Counted from the first letter of the stretch, positions 1-6,565 are shown. The stretch is 8,785 nt of DNA from Pseudomonadota bacterium (GCA_030597865.1 JAUVQZ010000117.1:1-8785); one strand, 5' to 3'. The notes: generated by a model not told the origin, from the letters alone. Numbers and translations are program-made.

Positions 1-132
1 CCTTGCCCTCAAAAACCCAGAGCCATCTCTCCCTCCCTCCAAGCTTCCCTGGATGCCGCAACGGGCGGTATCCAGGGCAGCTTGGTGGGAGATGGCCCCC
101 GGTGGAGGCGCCACCGTGCCCAGACTCATTGA
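1..132 (+). CDS. Possible 3' end of an unidentified upstream gene (partial)
   Basis: Frame 1 is open from the window edge to a TGA at 130-132 and would encode about 43 C-terminal residues ending in a basic stretch (RWRRHRAQTH). It would overlap the proposed nifV start by 17 bp, an arrangement common in translationally coupled operons. I do not recognise the peptide. The case is weak, because frame 2 is also open to the left edge (the nifV frame extended upstream) and frame 3 is open too, so the real frame cannot be decided from this fragment. Confidence 0.25.
   Translation, partial: PCPQKPRAISPSLQASLDAATGGIQGSLVGDGPRWRRHRAQTH
104..108 (+). promoter_or_regulatory. Shine-Dalgarno site that decides the nifV start
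   Basis: GGAGG lies 7 bases before the GTG at 116-118. The in-frame ATGs at 53 and 92 lack a comparable site (92 has only a weak GGGAG immediately before it). Starting at 116 also puts the protein's first residues directly before the conserved DTTLRDG motif, as in most NifV proteins. Confidence 0.65.
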
Positions 133-1321
133 CACCACCCTGCGCGACGGGGCACAGACCCCCGGTCTCCACCTCTCAGTTTCTGCCAAGAAGCGAATCT
201 TTGCCGGCCTGGTCAGTACCGGTGTTGATGAGATTGAGCTGGGGGTGGCCACCGCGACCAATAGCGACCTGGCCGAGCTATGCAGCTATGCCGGTGAACT
301 TTTCCCCCAACAACCCTTTTCTCTCTGGTGCCGGTGCCTGGATGAGGATATCCGTCTTGCTGCGACCCTCAGGCCTTCTGTGCTTCACCAGTCCATTCCC
401 GCCTCTGATCTCCACCTTGAAAAGAAGCTTGGCAAGGACCGTTCCTGGGCCATTGGCAGGGTTGCTGACTCCATCCGCCTGGGCCTTTCCCTGGGCATCA
501 GGAGGGTGGCCCTGGGTCTGGAGGATGGCAGCCGGGCCAACCGCAATTTCCTGGGGGAGCTTGCAGACGTTGCCCGCAGGACCGGGGCCTTCCGCATACG
601 AATTGCCGATACAGTGGGCATTGCCGACCCGGCCATGATGGCCGGGCTGGTTGATGTGCTGGCTCGCAGTGGCCTGGAGGTAGCCGTGCATTGTCATAAT
701 GATTTTGGCATGGCCACGGCCAACACCATCAGCGCCTTTGGCGCCGGAGCACAATGGGGGGATGTGACTATTCTGGGCTTAGGAGAGAGGGCCGGTAACA
801 GCAGGCTCGAAGAGGTGATGGCCTATCTTGTCCTCCAGCAGGGGGAGGAGAAATACAAGGTGGCCGCGCTCATGAAACTCTGCCGCCAGGTGGCCCAAGA
901 GACCGGCCGGCAGATTGCCCCGCACCAGCCCCTGCTGGGCCCAGACATCTTCACCTGCGAGTCAGGCATCCACCAGCACGGCATTCTGGCCGATCCCGCC
1001 ACCTACGAGCCCTTTGCCCCGGAGCTGGTGGGGGCCAAAAGAAAACTCCTGATGGGGGCAGGCAGCGGCCGCCATGGCCTGGCCGCGGCCCTGGATCGTC
1101 TGCAGGTAGCCAGGCCCGACGCAGGCGATCTGCACCATCTCTGGCAGCGCATGCGCCACCAGGCCAGCCACCTGCGCCGCCCCCTCCATGACCAGGAGAT
1201 CCAGCAACTGGCCATGGATTGCGGCACAAAATCAGCGCCCAGCCCATTATCAGAGAGGGCATGTGACCCTAAAGGGCAGAAGGGATTTTTTAGTAGAGCC
1301 TGCGAAAGGCCGAGGCCTTGA
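116..1321 (+). CDS. nifV: Homocitrate synthase NifV
   Basis: NifV condenses acetyl-CoA with 2-oxoglutarate to give homocitrate, the organic ligand of FeMo-cofactor; it is a cytoplasmic DRE-TIM metallolyase. Visible motifs, numbered from the GTG start, are DTTLRDG (6-12, substrate and metal site), ADTVG (164-168), the HCHND metal-binding signature followed by FGMATANT (192-203), LGLGERAGN (220-228), and the ESGIHQHGILADPATYEPF and GSGRHGL region (about 282-321) typical of NifV and isopropylmalate synthases. The length, 401 residues, is close to the family's usual 370-400. The first ATG (53) would add 21 proline- and tryptophan-rich residues with no family counterpart. The last 30 or so residues are low-complexity, reach past the usual end of the family, and overlap the convergent modC end by 32 bp, so the original stop may have been lost. 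The nif context favours NifV over LeuA or the lysine-pathway enzyme. Confidence 0.9.
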   Translation: MPRLIDTTLRDGAQTPGLHLSVSAKKRIFAGLVSTGVDEIELGVATATNSDLAELCSYAGELFPQQPFSLWCRCLDEDIRLAATLRPSVLHQSIPASDLHLEKKLGKDRSWAIGRVADSIRLGLSLGIRRVALGLEDGSRANRNFLGELADVARRTGAFRIRIADTVGIADPAMMAGLVDVLARSGLEVAVHCHNDFGMATANTISAFGAGAQWGDVTILGLGERAGNSRLEEVMAYLVLQQGEEKYKVAALMKLCRQVAQETGRQIAPHQPLLGPDIFTCESGIHQHGILADPATYEPFAPELVGAKRKLLMGAGSGRHGLAAALDRLQVARPDAGDLHHLWQRMRHQASHLRRPLHDQEIQQLAMDCGTKSAPSPLSERACDPKGQKGFFSRACERPRP

Positions 1322-2345
1322 TCACGGCAACCACCTCAACCCCCTTTCTGATATCAAGTTCCCGTACCGATTCCGGCACGATCTGGGAAACAAGGTGGCT
1401 GCCCTTAAAGTCGAGAGCAACCCCCATCCTGTTACCGTCACCAAAGACATCGCTGACCAGACAGGGCAGGAGGTTCCGGGCACTGGTGGCCACCGGGTGC
1501 CTCTTAAAGAGGGTGATATCCTTGGCGCCCAGCACAAAGAGATTATCGCCACTGCCACCCGGTTCAGCAAGAATCAACTGGGAACTGCCCCATTGGTAGG
1601 ACCACAGGTCACCATGGGGCCGGGGTGAGGTGAGGTTGAGGAGGTTGGCATAGCCGCGACTGCCACTCACCAGATGCCTACGGGCCAGGTCTTCCACAGC
1701 AAGACGCTGCTCAATCCTGCCCTGCTCAAAAACCAAGACCTCGTCAGTCATCAACCGTATCTCCTCCAGGGAGTGGCTGATAAAGAGCAGGGGAATCCCA
1801 AACTGCTCCAGAACCTTTCTCAGGTAGGGGATAATCTGAAATTTTAACTCCTGGTCAAGGCCGGTCAGGGGCTCATCCATCAAAATCAGGCGGGGACAGG
1901 AGAGCACTGTGCGCCCCAGGGCAACACGCTGCCTCTCACCACCGGAAAGCCTGTTCACCCCCCGTTCCAAGAGATGTTCAAGGTTGAGGGCCTCGATGAT
2001 CGCCTCCGGAGTGATCCGCCGCTTGACAGCCGGGGTGCGCTGCCAGCCATAGATCAGATTACGCCGGACATTCATGTGGGGAAAGAGGTGGGAATGTTGA
2101 AAGACCACGCCGACCCGGCGCTGCTGAGGCGGCAGGTGGATCTTTCTGTCACTGTCAAAAAGGGGAACACCGTCAAGGACAATCCTGCCCCTGTCCGGTT
2201 TGAGCAGTCCGGCCAGAATATGCATGAGGGTGGACTTGCCGCTGCCGGAAGGGCCAAAGATGCCGTATTTTTTGCCAGACAGGCTAAAGGCAACCTCTAA
2301 GGAAAAATCACCTATCTTTTTTTCCACATCCACCTCAAACAGCAC
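1290..2345 (-). CDS. modC: Molybdate ABC transporter ATP-binding protein ModC
   Basis: This is the ATPase subunit of the ModABC molybdate importer, acting on the cytoplasmic face of the membrane with ModB. Its 351 residues match the usual ModC length of about 350-360. It has a Walker A GPSGSGKST (31-39), a Q-loop glutamine in VFQHSHLFPH (about 83), the ABC signature LSGGERQR (133-140), Walker B LILMDEP (153-159) and an H-loop histidine (191). The C-terminus is a Mop/TOBE oxyanion-binding domain (about 286-348, from SARNLLP to VIKASAF), which distinguishes ModC from generic importer ATPases. The start is GTG, preceded by AGGAAGAGG. modB ends only 4 bases upstream, so translation is probably coupled. 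It is the last gene of the operon, and its 3' end overlaps the convergent nifV end by 32 bp with no visible terminator between them. Confidence 0.95.
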   Translation of the reverse strand: MLFEVDVEKKIGDFSLEVAFSLSGKKYGIFGPSGSGKSTLMHILAGLLKPDRGRIVLDGVPLFDSDRKIHLPPQQRRVGVVFQHSHLFPHMNVRRNLIYGWQRTPAVKRRITPEAIIEALNLEHLLERGVNRLSGGERQRVALGRTVLSCPRLILMDEPLTGLDQELKFQIIPYLRKVLEQFGIPLLFISHSLEEIRLMTDEVLVFEQGRIEQRLAVEDLARRHLVSGSRGYANLLNLTSPRPHGDLWSYQWGSSQLILAEPGGSGDNLFVLGAKDITLFKRHPVATSARNLLPCLVSDVFGDGNRMGVALDFKGSHLVSQIVPESVRELDIRKGVEVVAVIKASAFRRLY

Positions 2346-2349
2346 GCTG

Positions 2350-3027
2350 CTACCTCTTCCTGAATGAACGGGCCGATGCCTCGCTTATCAGCAGGACAAC
2401 AAAGGAAAGGCCCATGGAAACCAGACAGAGGGACAGGGCCATGCTATCCCCCCCCGGCGTGTTGGTATATTCATAGATGGCCAGGGGGATGGTCTGGGTG
2501 ACACCCGGAATATTACCGGCCAGGATAATAGTGGCCCCGAACTCGCCGAGGCTTCGGGCAAACATCAGGGTCATGCCAGCGACAATGGCCGGGCCGGAGA
2601 GGGGAAGGATAATGGTGTACATGCTGTCCCACCACTTGGCCCCCAAGGTACGGGCCGCCTGGAGATACTGTTCGTCAATACCCTCCATACCGATGCGGAT
2701 GGAGCGAACCAGGAGCGGAAAGCCAACCACGGCAGAGGCGATAATTGCCCCCTTCAGGGTAAAGATGATCCGCAGATCAAAAAAGCGTAACACGGGCCCA
2801 AGGGCTCCGGACTGACCAAAGAGCAGAAGGAGCAGATAGCCGATAACCACCGGCGGCAGGACCAGGGGCAGATTAACCAGGCCCTCAAGGAGGGCCCGGC
2901 CGGGGACCCTGGTGAAGACCAGGACATAGGCGGTGGCAATGCCCAAGGGCAGGGAGAGCAAAGTCCCTGCCGTGGCTACCTTGAGCGACAGGACAATGGC
3001 CTGTATATCCTGGGGACTCATTATCAT
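2350..3027 (-). CDS. modB: Molybdate ABC transporter permease ModB
   Basis: This is the membrane channel of the ModABC molybdate importer. Its 225 residues are typical of ModB. Hydrophobic segments lie near residues 10-38, 48-70, 92-110, 143-172 and 196-216. The EAA coupling loop that contacts the ATPase is at about 119-150 (EQYLQAARTLGAKWWDS, then LPLSGPAIVAG). Family-specific stretches are LPLVLPPVVIGYLLL (54-68), ARSLGEFGATIILAGN (157-172) and TQTIPLAIYE (177-186). A second ATG lies two codons in (MIM), and neither start has a strong ribosome-binding site, so the start is uncertain by two residues. modA ends 36 bases upstream across an AT-rich gap and modC begins 4 bases downstream. Tungstate permeases of the Tup/Wtp type are related, but this sequence and its neighbours fit ModB best. 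Confidence 0.95.
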   Translation of the reverse strand: MIMSPQDIQAIVLSLKVATAGTLLSLPLGIATAYVLVFTRVPGRALLEGLVNLPLVLPPVVIGYLLLLLFGQSGALGPVLRFFDLRIIFTLKGAIIASAVVGFPLLVRSIRIGMEGIDEQYLQAARTLGAKWWDSMYTIILPLSGPAIVAGMTLMFARSLGEFGATIILAGNIPGVTQTIPLAIYEYTNTPGGDSMALSLCLVSMGLSFVVLLISEASARSFRKR

Positions 3028-3063
3028 AAGGGTATTTTGAATAATTAAATTTTTTGTTCAGGA

Positions 3064-3873
3064 TCAAGGCGTGGCTGCGGCCTCAAAACCGTAACGGCTG
3101 AGGATCCTGCCGGCCTCGGGGCTGTTGAGAAAGGAAAAGAGGGCCAGGGCTGCGCTGTTCTTGGCCCCGCTAGGCGTCAAACCAAGGGGGCAGGCTATGG
3201 GATCATGGAGCTTGGCCGGTACGGTGAAGAGGATCGCGGCATGGCGGGCCAGCAGGGCATCGGTGCGGTAGACAAAGGCGCCGTCCACCTCTCCCCGCTC
3301 GGCGTAGATCAATGCCTGGCGGACATCCTTGGCCATGACCAGCCTATGCCCCCTGGCCAGTTGGCCATAGATACCGGTTCTGGTCATGGCCTGGGCGGCA
3401 TACTGTCCGGCCGGCACACTCCCCGGGCTGCCGATGGCTATGCGGGACAGGGAGGTTATATCTTTTAGAGAGCTGAGCCCTGTCTGGCCCCGGCCGACAA
3501 AAACAAGGGCATTATGGGCCAGAACCTGGACCGTGTGCGCCTCGATCTTTTTTTTCTGGACGAGATACTCCATCCACCTTTGGTTGGCAGAGATGTAGAG
3601 ATCAACAGGTGCCCCCTGGGCAATCTGTTTGGCCAGGGAGCCGGATGAGGCGAGGTTGGCAGAAACAGCAACGGCTGGATTTTTTTCCCGAAATACGCTG
3701 ACCAGCTCCTTGACAGCGTCGCCCATGCTGGCAGCAGCCGAGAGCCGCACCACCTCAGCGGCCAAGGAGGGGAGTGGCAGAAGCAACAGGGCCAGGAGCA
3801 GCACAAGGGCGAGGCACCCTTTGCCATTCAGGAATGGATTATCTATTCTCCTTGACCCTGCCACTCTTGCCAT
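3064..3873 (-). CDS. modA: Periplasmic molybdate-binding protein ModA
   Basis: ModA captures molybdate (often tungstate too) in the periplasm and delivers it to ModBC. The 269-residue protein starts with a Sec-type signal peptide: basic residues up to about 18, a leucine-rich core (about 21-34) and a probable cleavage after LAA near residue 39. Oxyanion-pocket regions of the family are visible: SAAASM (45-50), ASSGSLAKQIAQGAPVDLYI (75-94), GSVPAGQYA (151-159) and GAFVYRTDA (198-206), containing the serines, main-chain sites and tyrosine that bind the anion in characterised homologues. The chosen ATG overlaps the modE-like 3' end by 31 bp and gives an unusually long signal-peptide N-region. 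An AAGGAG about 15-20 bases inside the gene suggests a slightly shorter product is possible, but no standard start codon sits correctly behind it. Confidence 0.93.
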   Translation of the reverse strand: MARVAGSRRIDNPFLNGKGCLALVLLLALLLLPLPSLAAEVVRLSAAASMGDAVKELVSVFREKNPAVAVSANLASSGSLAKQIAQGAPVDLYISANQRWMEYLVQKKKIEAHTVQVLAHNALVFVGRGQTGLSSLKDITSLSRIAIGSPGSVPAGQYAAQAMTRTGIYGQLARGHRLVMAKDVRQALIYAERGEVDGAFVYRTDALLARHAAILFTVPAKLHDPIACPLGLTPSGAKNSAALALFSFLNSPEAGRILSRYGFEAAATP

Positions 3874-4232
3874 CTCACTGTTTCCCGTTCCATAAAGCGA
3901 TTAAAACGTTGTTCTGTTTGCCAGAAGTAGGCCAGCAGCTCTTCTCCACTGGGGGTAAGGTGTGCCCCGCCGCCGCCAACACCGCCGCGGCTGGTTGCAA
4001 CCAGCGCTGTGCCGGCCTGGTTATTCATGGATTTAAGGAGATCCCAGGCATGTTTATAGGACATGTCCATGGACTTCGCGGCCTTACTGATCGAACCATG
4101 CTCCTTAATGCGATCAAGCAACACCGCCCGCCCGTAGCCGATAAAGGTGCCATCCCTACCTTCCAGCCAGACCCTTCCTTGCCATCCAGGCTGACCCTGC
4201 CGCTTCTTTCCCTTTTTTCCGTGTGATCCCAT
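3843..4232 (-). CDS. modE: Short ModE-type molybdate-responsive regulator (DNA-binding domain only)
   Basis: ModE represses molybdate uptake genes when molybdate is plentiful. This 129-residue protein matches only the N-terminal winged-helix domain. It has a lysine-rich start, a helix-turn-helix at about 38-68 (AVLLDRIKEHGSISKAAKSM, then SYKHAWDLLKSMN), and a wing region with TSRGGVGGGGAHLTPSGEELL (80-100), followed by a short helix. Full-length ModE is roughly 260 residues, with two C-terminal Mop/TOBE domains that bind molybdate. Those are absent, and the stop codon lies inside the start of modA, so no room remains for them. Ligand sensing must be lost or supplied elsewhere; ModC carries the only Mop domain in view. 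It heads the mod operon, and a ModE-box-like palindrome sits 3 bp upstream of its start, suggesting autoregulation. Short ModE-like proteins are known in other bacteria, so truncation need not mean inactivation. Confidence 0.85.
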   Translation of the reverse strand: MGSHGKKGKKRQGQPGWQGRVWLEGRDGTFIGYGRAVLLDRIKEHGSISKAAKSMDMSYKHAWDLLKSMNNQAGTALVATSRGGVGGGGAHLTPSGEELLAYFWQTEQRFNRFMERETVRWQEWQGQGE

Positions 4233-4235
4233 GCT

Positions 4236-4259
4236 CGTTATGTACCACTAAACATATCG
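4236..4259. promoter_or_regulatory. Putative ModE operator (Mo-box)
   Basis: CGTTATGT, 8 bases, then ACATATCG form an inverted repeat matching at 7 of 8 positions per arm. Arms and spacing resemble the ModE box known from E. coli and Rhodobacter mod promoters (CGnTATAT-type half sites about 6-8 bases apart; consensus from memory). It lies 3 bp upstream of the modE-like ATG, so a bound repressor would cover the ribosome-binding region and probably the promoter. Possible -35 and -10 elements in the adjacent bases (TTGGAT or TTGTCG, minus strand) are too poor to call. Confidence 0.65.
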
Positions 4260-4300
4260 CTTCGACAAGGATTAGTATCCAAGATCATGGCAATCTGCTT

Positions 4301-4463
4301 AGGAGGCTGTCCGAGAATAGAAGCCGTAGCGAGAAGTCGGAAAAGTGAGACCATTTTTTCGATCATTTTCGGTGAATAGCAGTGCTATTTAACGAAAATT
4401 AGCGGAGAAATGGGCCAATTTTCCCGGCTTCGTAGTAGGGTAACTATTCTCGGACAGCCTCCT
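4301..4463. repeat. 163-bp palindromic element with 20-bp perfect terminal inverted repeats (MITE-like)
   Basis: The left end AGGAGGCTGTCCGAGAATAG (4301-4320) is the exact reverse complement of 4444-4463. Symmetry holds with no gap about base 4382: by my count 61 of 81 position pairs are complementary, including a central AATAGCA-G-TGCTATT hairpin. There is no coding capacity and no obvious target-site duplication. It begins 1 bp after the nifA stop codon and ends about 40 bp from the putative ModE operator. The size and ends fit a non-autonomous insertion element or a large REP-type repeat. Its RNA would fold into one long hairpin and could separate nifA transcription from the mod operon. 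Confidence 0.85.
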
Positions 4464-4464
4464 G

Positions 4465-6096
4465 TCACGAACCAGCCAGGGCAAAATCTGGCCGTTCCAG
4501 GGCAAACTTCTTGATGCGATAGCCCATCTGGCGCTGGGTCAACCCCAGCTCCCGGGCGGCCCGGGCCTGGACCCAGCCGTTGCGGCGCAGGGCAGCCTCA
4601 ATCTCCTGGCGTTCCATATCGCGCAGGGAGCTGGGCGCCACCGGATTGGAAAACGGCCCCGCAGGACTGGGGGGAGGAGGGGCAGCATGTTCCATAACCT
4701 GGTGGGACCCAGGAACCTTGCCCATATGGTCGTGGAGATCCATGGGCCTGATCACCATGTCATCGGCCAGGATCACCAGCCGTTCAACCAGGTTCTGGAG
4801 CTCCCGAACATTGCCGGGCCAGTAATAGTTCACCAGAAACTCAAGGGCGTCATGGGCCAGGACCACCTTCTTATCGTTGCGCTCATTGCTTGAGCGCAGA
4901 AAATGGTCGATGAGCAGCGGCACATCACCACGCCTCTCCCGCAGCGGGGGGAGTTTGAGGGGCACCACGTTCAGGCGGTAGAAGAGGTCGTTACGAAAGA
5001 GACCGCGATCCACGGCGTCCTGGAGATCGACATTGGTGGCGGCAACGATCCGCACATCCACGCTGATGGTGCGGGTGCCGCCGATCCGTTCAAACTGGCT
5101 CTCCTGGATGACGCGCAGCAGCTTGGCCTGGAGCAGGAGCGGCAGCTCGCCGATCTCGTCAAGGAAGATGGTGCCGCCATGGGCCAGCTCAAAGCGGCCC
5201 GGCTTGGCAGCGCTGGCCCCGGTAAAGGCCCCCTTCTCATGGCCGAGCAGCTCACTCTCCAGCAGGTTTTCCGGCAGGGCCGCACAATTAACCTTGATAA
5301 AAGGACCCTCATTCCTGGGGCTGGCCTCATGGATGGCCCGGGCCACCAACTCCTTGCCTGTTCCGGATTCACCCAGGAGCAGGGCCGTGGCCCGACTGGG
5401 CGCCACCTTTTCAATGGTCCAGAACACCTCCTGCATGGCGTGGGACTGGCCAATGATGTAGTGGCGGTTAAAACGGCTGTGGAGTTCTGCCTTCAGGGAC
5501 TTATTTTCCTCCACCAGGCGCTCCTCCTTCTTGGCGATGGATCGGTGCAGGACGAGGAACTGGCTGATCAGGGTGGCCAGGACATTTAAAAAGCTGACAT
5601 CCTCCTCAAAGGCAACCTCAGGCCCAAAGAGACAATCCACGGTGAGCACCCCGGTCGGCCGGCCCTCAACAAAGAGGGGCACACCAATAAAGGAGAGGCG
5701 ATCCTTATCAATACCCCGCCGGGCCCCGGTGCGATCCAAAAACAGGGGTTCGCTGTTGACATCCGGCACCACACAGGGCAAACCGGTCTGGAATATCTGG
5801 CCGCAGACCCCCTCGGACAAGCCATAGATACCCCGGCGCTCCTCCTCAACACTGAGGCCGTATGAGGCCCTGATCCGCAACCTCTTTTTGCGGGGATCAA
5901 CGAGAACCAGGGAGGCCCTCTCCATCCGCAGTATATCGTGCAGAACCTGCAGCACCCGGCCCAGGGTGGTGTCCAGGTGGACGGCCTCCCCAATGAGTTT
6001 ACACACCTCAGAAAGGGCCTGAATTTTCAGGGTCTCCAGCTGCGGTGACACCGCCATCAGCTGACCGGCCAGATCCTCTTTATCCATACTATCCAT
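4465..6096 (-). CDS. nifA: Sigma-54-dependent nitrogen-fixation activator NifA
   Basis: NifA binds upstream of nif promoters and remodels sigma-54 RNA polymerase by ATP hydrolysis. Numbered from the ATG at 6096 (543 residues), it has an N-terminal GAF domain (about 25-185), a short charged helical linker (about 187-208), an AAA+ domain (about 213-440) with Walker A GESGTGKE (242-249), the sigma-54-contacting GAFTGA loop (289-294), Walker B TIFLDEIG (309-316), FYRLNV and WPGNVREL, a proline-rich linker, and a Fis-type helix-turn-helix (about 507-531, ARAARELGLTQRQMGYRIKK). This ATG has GAGAGG 6 bases upstream; a TTG two codons earlier has poorer spacing. The linker has no Cys-X4-Cys, so it is not the oxygen-sensing type, and no nifL is in the window. 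It is transcribed divergently from nifH from its own sigma-54-type promoter. Other GAF-AAA+ activators (NorR, VnfA, AnfA) are related; context favours NifA. Confidence 0.93.
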   Translation of the reverse strand: MDSMDKEDLAGQLMAVSPQLETLKIQALSEVCKLIGEAVHLDTTLGRVLQVLHDILRMERASLVLVDPRKKRLRIRASYGLSVEEERRGIYGLSEGVCGQIFQTGLPCVVPDVNSEPLFLDRTGARRGIDKDRLSFIGVPLFVEGRPTGVLTVDCLFGPEVAFEEDVSFLNVLATLISQFLVLHRSIAKKEERLVEENKSLKAELHSRFNRHYIIGQSHAMQEVFWTIEKVAPSRATALLLGESGTGKELVARAIHEASPRNEGPFIKVNCAALPENLLESELLGHEKGAFTGASAAKPGRFELAHGGTIFLDEIGELPLLLQAKLLRVIQESQFERIGGTRTISVDVRIVAATNVDLQDAVDRGLFRNDLFYRLNVVPLKLPPLRERRGDVPLLIDHFLRSSNERNDKKVVLAHDALEFLVNYYWPGNVRELQNLVERLVILADDMVIRPMDLHDHMGKVPGSHQVMEHAAPPPPSPAGPFSNPVAPSSLRDMERQEIEAALRRNGWVQARAARELGLTQRQMGYRIKKFALERPDFALAGS

Positions 6097-6157
6097 GTTC
6101 AACCTCTCCCCTGCGGCCCCTCCGGGCCATGATTGTCAGCATTACATGAACAGCTTG

Positions 6158-6173
6158 AGCAAGATGCGTACCA
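6158..6173 (-). promoter_or_regulatory. Sigma-54 (-24/-12) promoter of nifA
   Basis: Read on the minus strand the site is TGGTACGCATCTTGCT. Against the consensus TGGCAC-N5-TTGCW it differs at one base (T for C in the -24 element) and has the exact spacing. Transcription should start near 6147-6148, giving a leader of about 50 bases to the nifA ATG. It implies that nifA itself is under a sigma-54 activator, either NifA (autoactivation) or an NtrC-type protein. Confidence 0.75.
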
Positions 6174-6211
6174 TGTCGCAGATATGCCATTTTCAGGCAT
6201 TTTCTGAGCAA

Positions 6212-6224
6212 AATCAGCACCTTT
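6212..6224 (+). promoter_or_regulatory. Weak IHF-like site upstream of the nifA promoter
   Basis: AATCAGCACCTTT matches the IHF consensus WATCARNNNNTTR except at the last base. It lies between the nifA -24/-12 promoter and the TTGTAG/CTACAA inverted repeat, where a DNA-bending protein would be expected in a sigma-54 promoter. The consensus is short, so chance matches are common. Confidence 0.25.
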
Positions 6225-6253
6225 TTGTAGACACAGGGCGTTATTTTCTACAA
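6225..6253. repeat. Inverted repeat TTGTAG-N17-CTACAA, possible activator-binding site
   Basis: TTGTAG (6225-6230) and CTACAA (6248-6253) are perfect inverted hexamers about 52-80 bp upstream of the nifA -24 element. The ends read TGT...ACA as in NifA enhancers, but the spacer between them is 21, not the canonical 10. The left arm is part of the 12-bp motif CCTTTTTGTAGA (6220-6231), which recurs upstream of nifH at 6566-6577. Confidence 0.35.
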
Positions 6254-6350
6254 TTTTGTCATATTCCAGCAATAATTAAGGAATGGCGCCAAGGCGCTGC
6301 CCAGGCCTTTTTTGGGCCTTCGGCAATTTGTGGGAATGACTTTGTTTTTG

Positions 6351-6368
6351 CCACGGAAACCACGGAAG
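6351..6368. repeat. Tandem 9-bp repeat
   Basis: CCACGGAAA is followed directly by CCACGGAAG. The same purine-rich style as the octamer array 57 bp downstream suggests both belong to one degenerate repeat patch. Confidence 0.6.
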
Positions 6369-6424
6369 AAAGGCCTGGGAGGGGAAGGATGTCAGCCTTC
6401 AAGGTCGCGGCCAACCATCTTGCC

Positions 6425-6494
6425 AAACACAAAGGCACAGAGACACAGAGGCTTTCTTTTTGCCATCCCTCTGTGCCTTTGTGCCTTTGTGTTT
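6425..6494. repeat. 70-bp hairpin built from octamer repeats
   Basis: The left arm (6425-6451) contains CACAAAGG, CACAGAGA and CACAGAGG in tandem. The right arm (6468-6494) is its reverse complement at 25 of 27 positions, with a 16-base loop. The arms are therefore both a tandem octamer array and an inverted repeat. Similar CACAGAG/CACAAAG repeats are, from general knowledge, dispersed in many bacterial genomes, and their translations (HKGTKAQR, SLCLCV) are often mis-annotated as proteins. It sits between the nifA and nifH promoters. Confidence 0.85.
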
Positions 6495-6565
6495 CAACAA
6501 AGAGTCTTCCCGGACTTCGATGATGAACCTTTTTTCCTGCTCCGCCCCACCACGAACACAACCTC

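Noticed and set aside
3..638. Long open frame on the plus strand overlapping nifV
   Set aside because: Out of frame with a strong NifV; the translation is proline/serine-rich with no motifs and reflects high GC content.
628..646. Palindrome CCCGGCCAT-G-ATGGCCGGG within nifV
   Set aside because: It encodes conserved-region residues of NifV (DPAMMAG) and is readily produced by GC-rich codon choice; there is no reason to treat it as a site.
4233..4300. Molybdenum-cofactor riboswitch upstream of the mod operon
   Set aside because: Only about 68 bases lie between the palindromic element and the modE start, and they hold an operator-like palindrome, not the long conserved Moco RNA structure.
6285..6320. 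Hairpin and T-run (GCGCC/GGCGC, then AGGCC-T-run-GGCCT) resembling a terminator
   Set aside because: Stems are only 5 bp with tiny or T-only loops, and no gene ends nearby on either strand.
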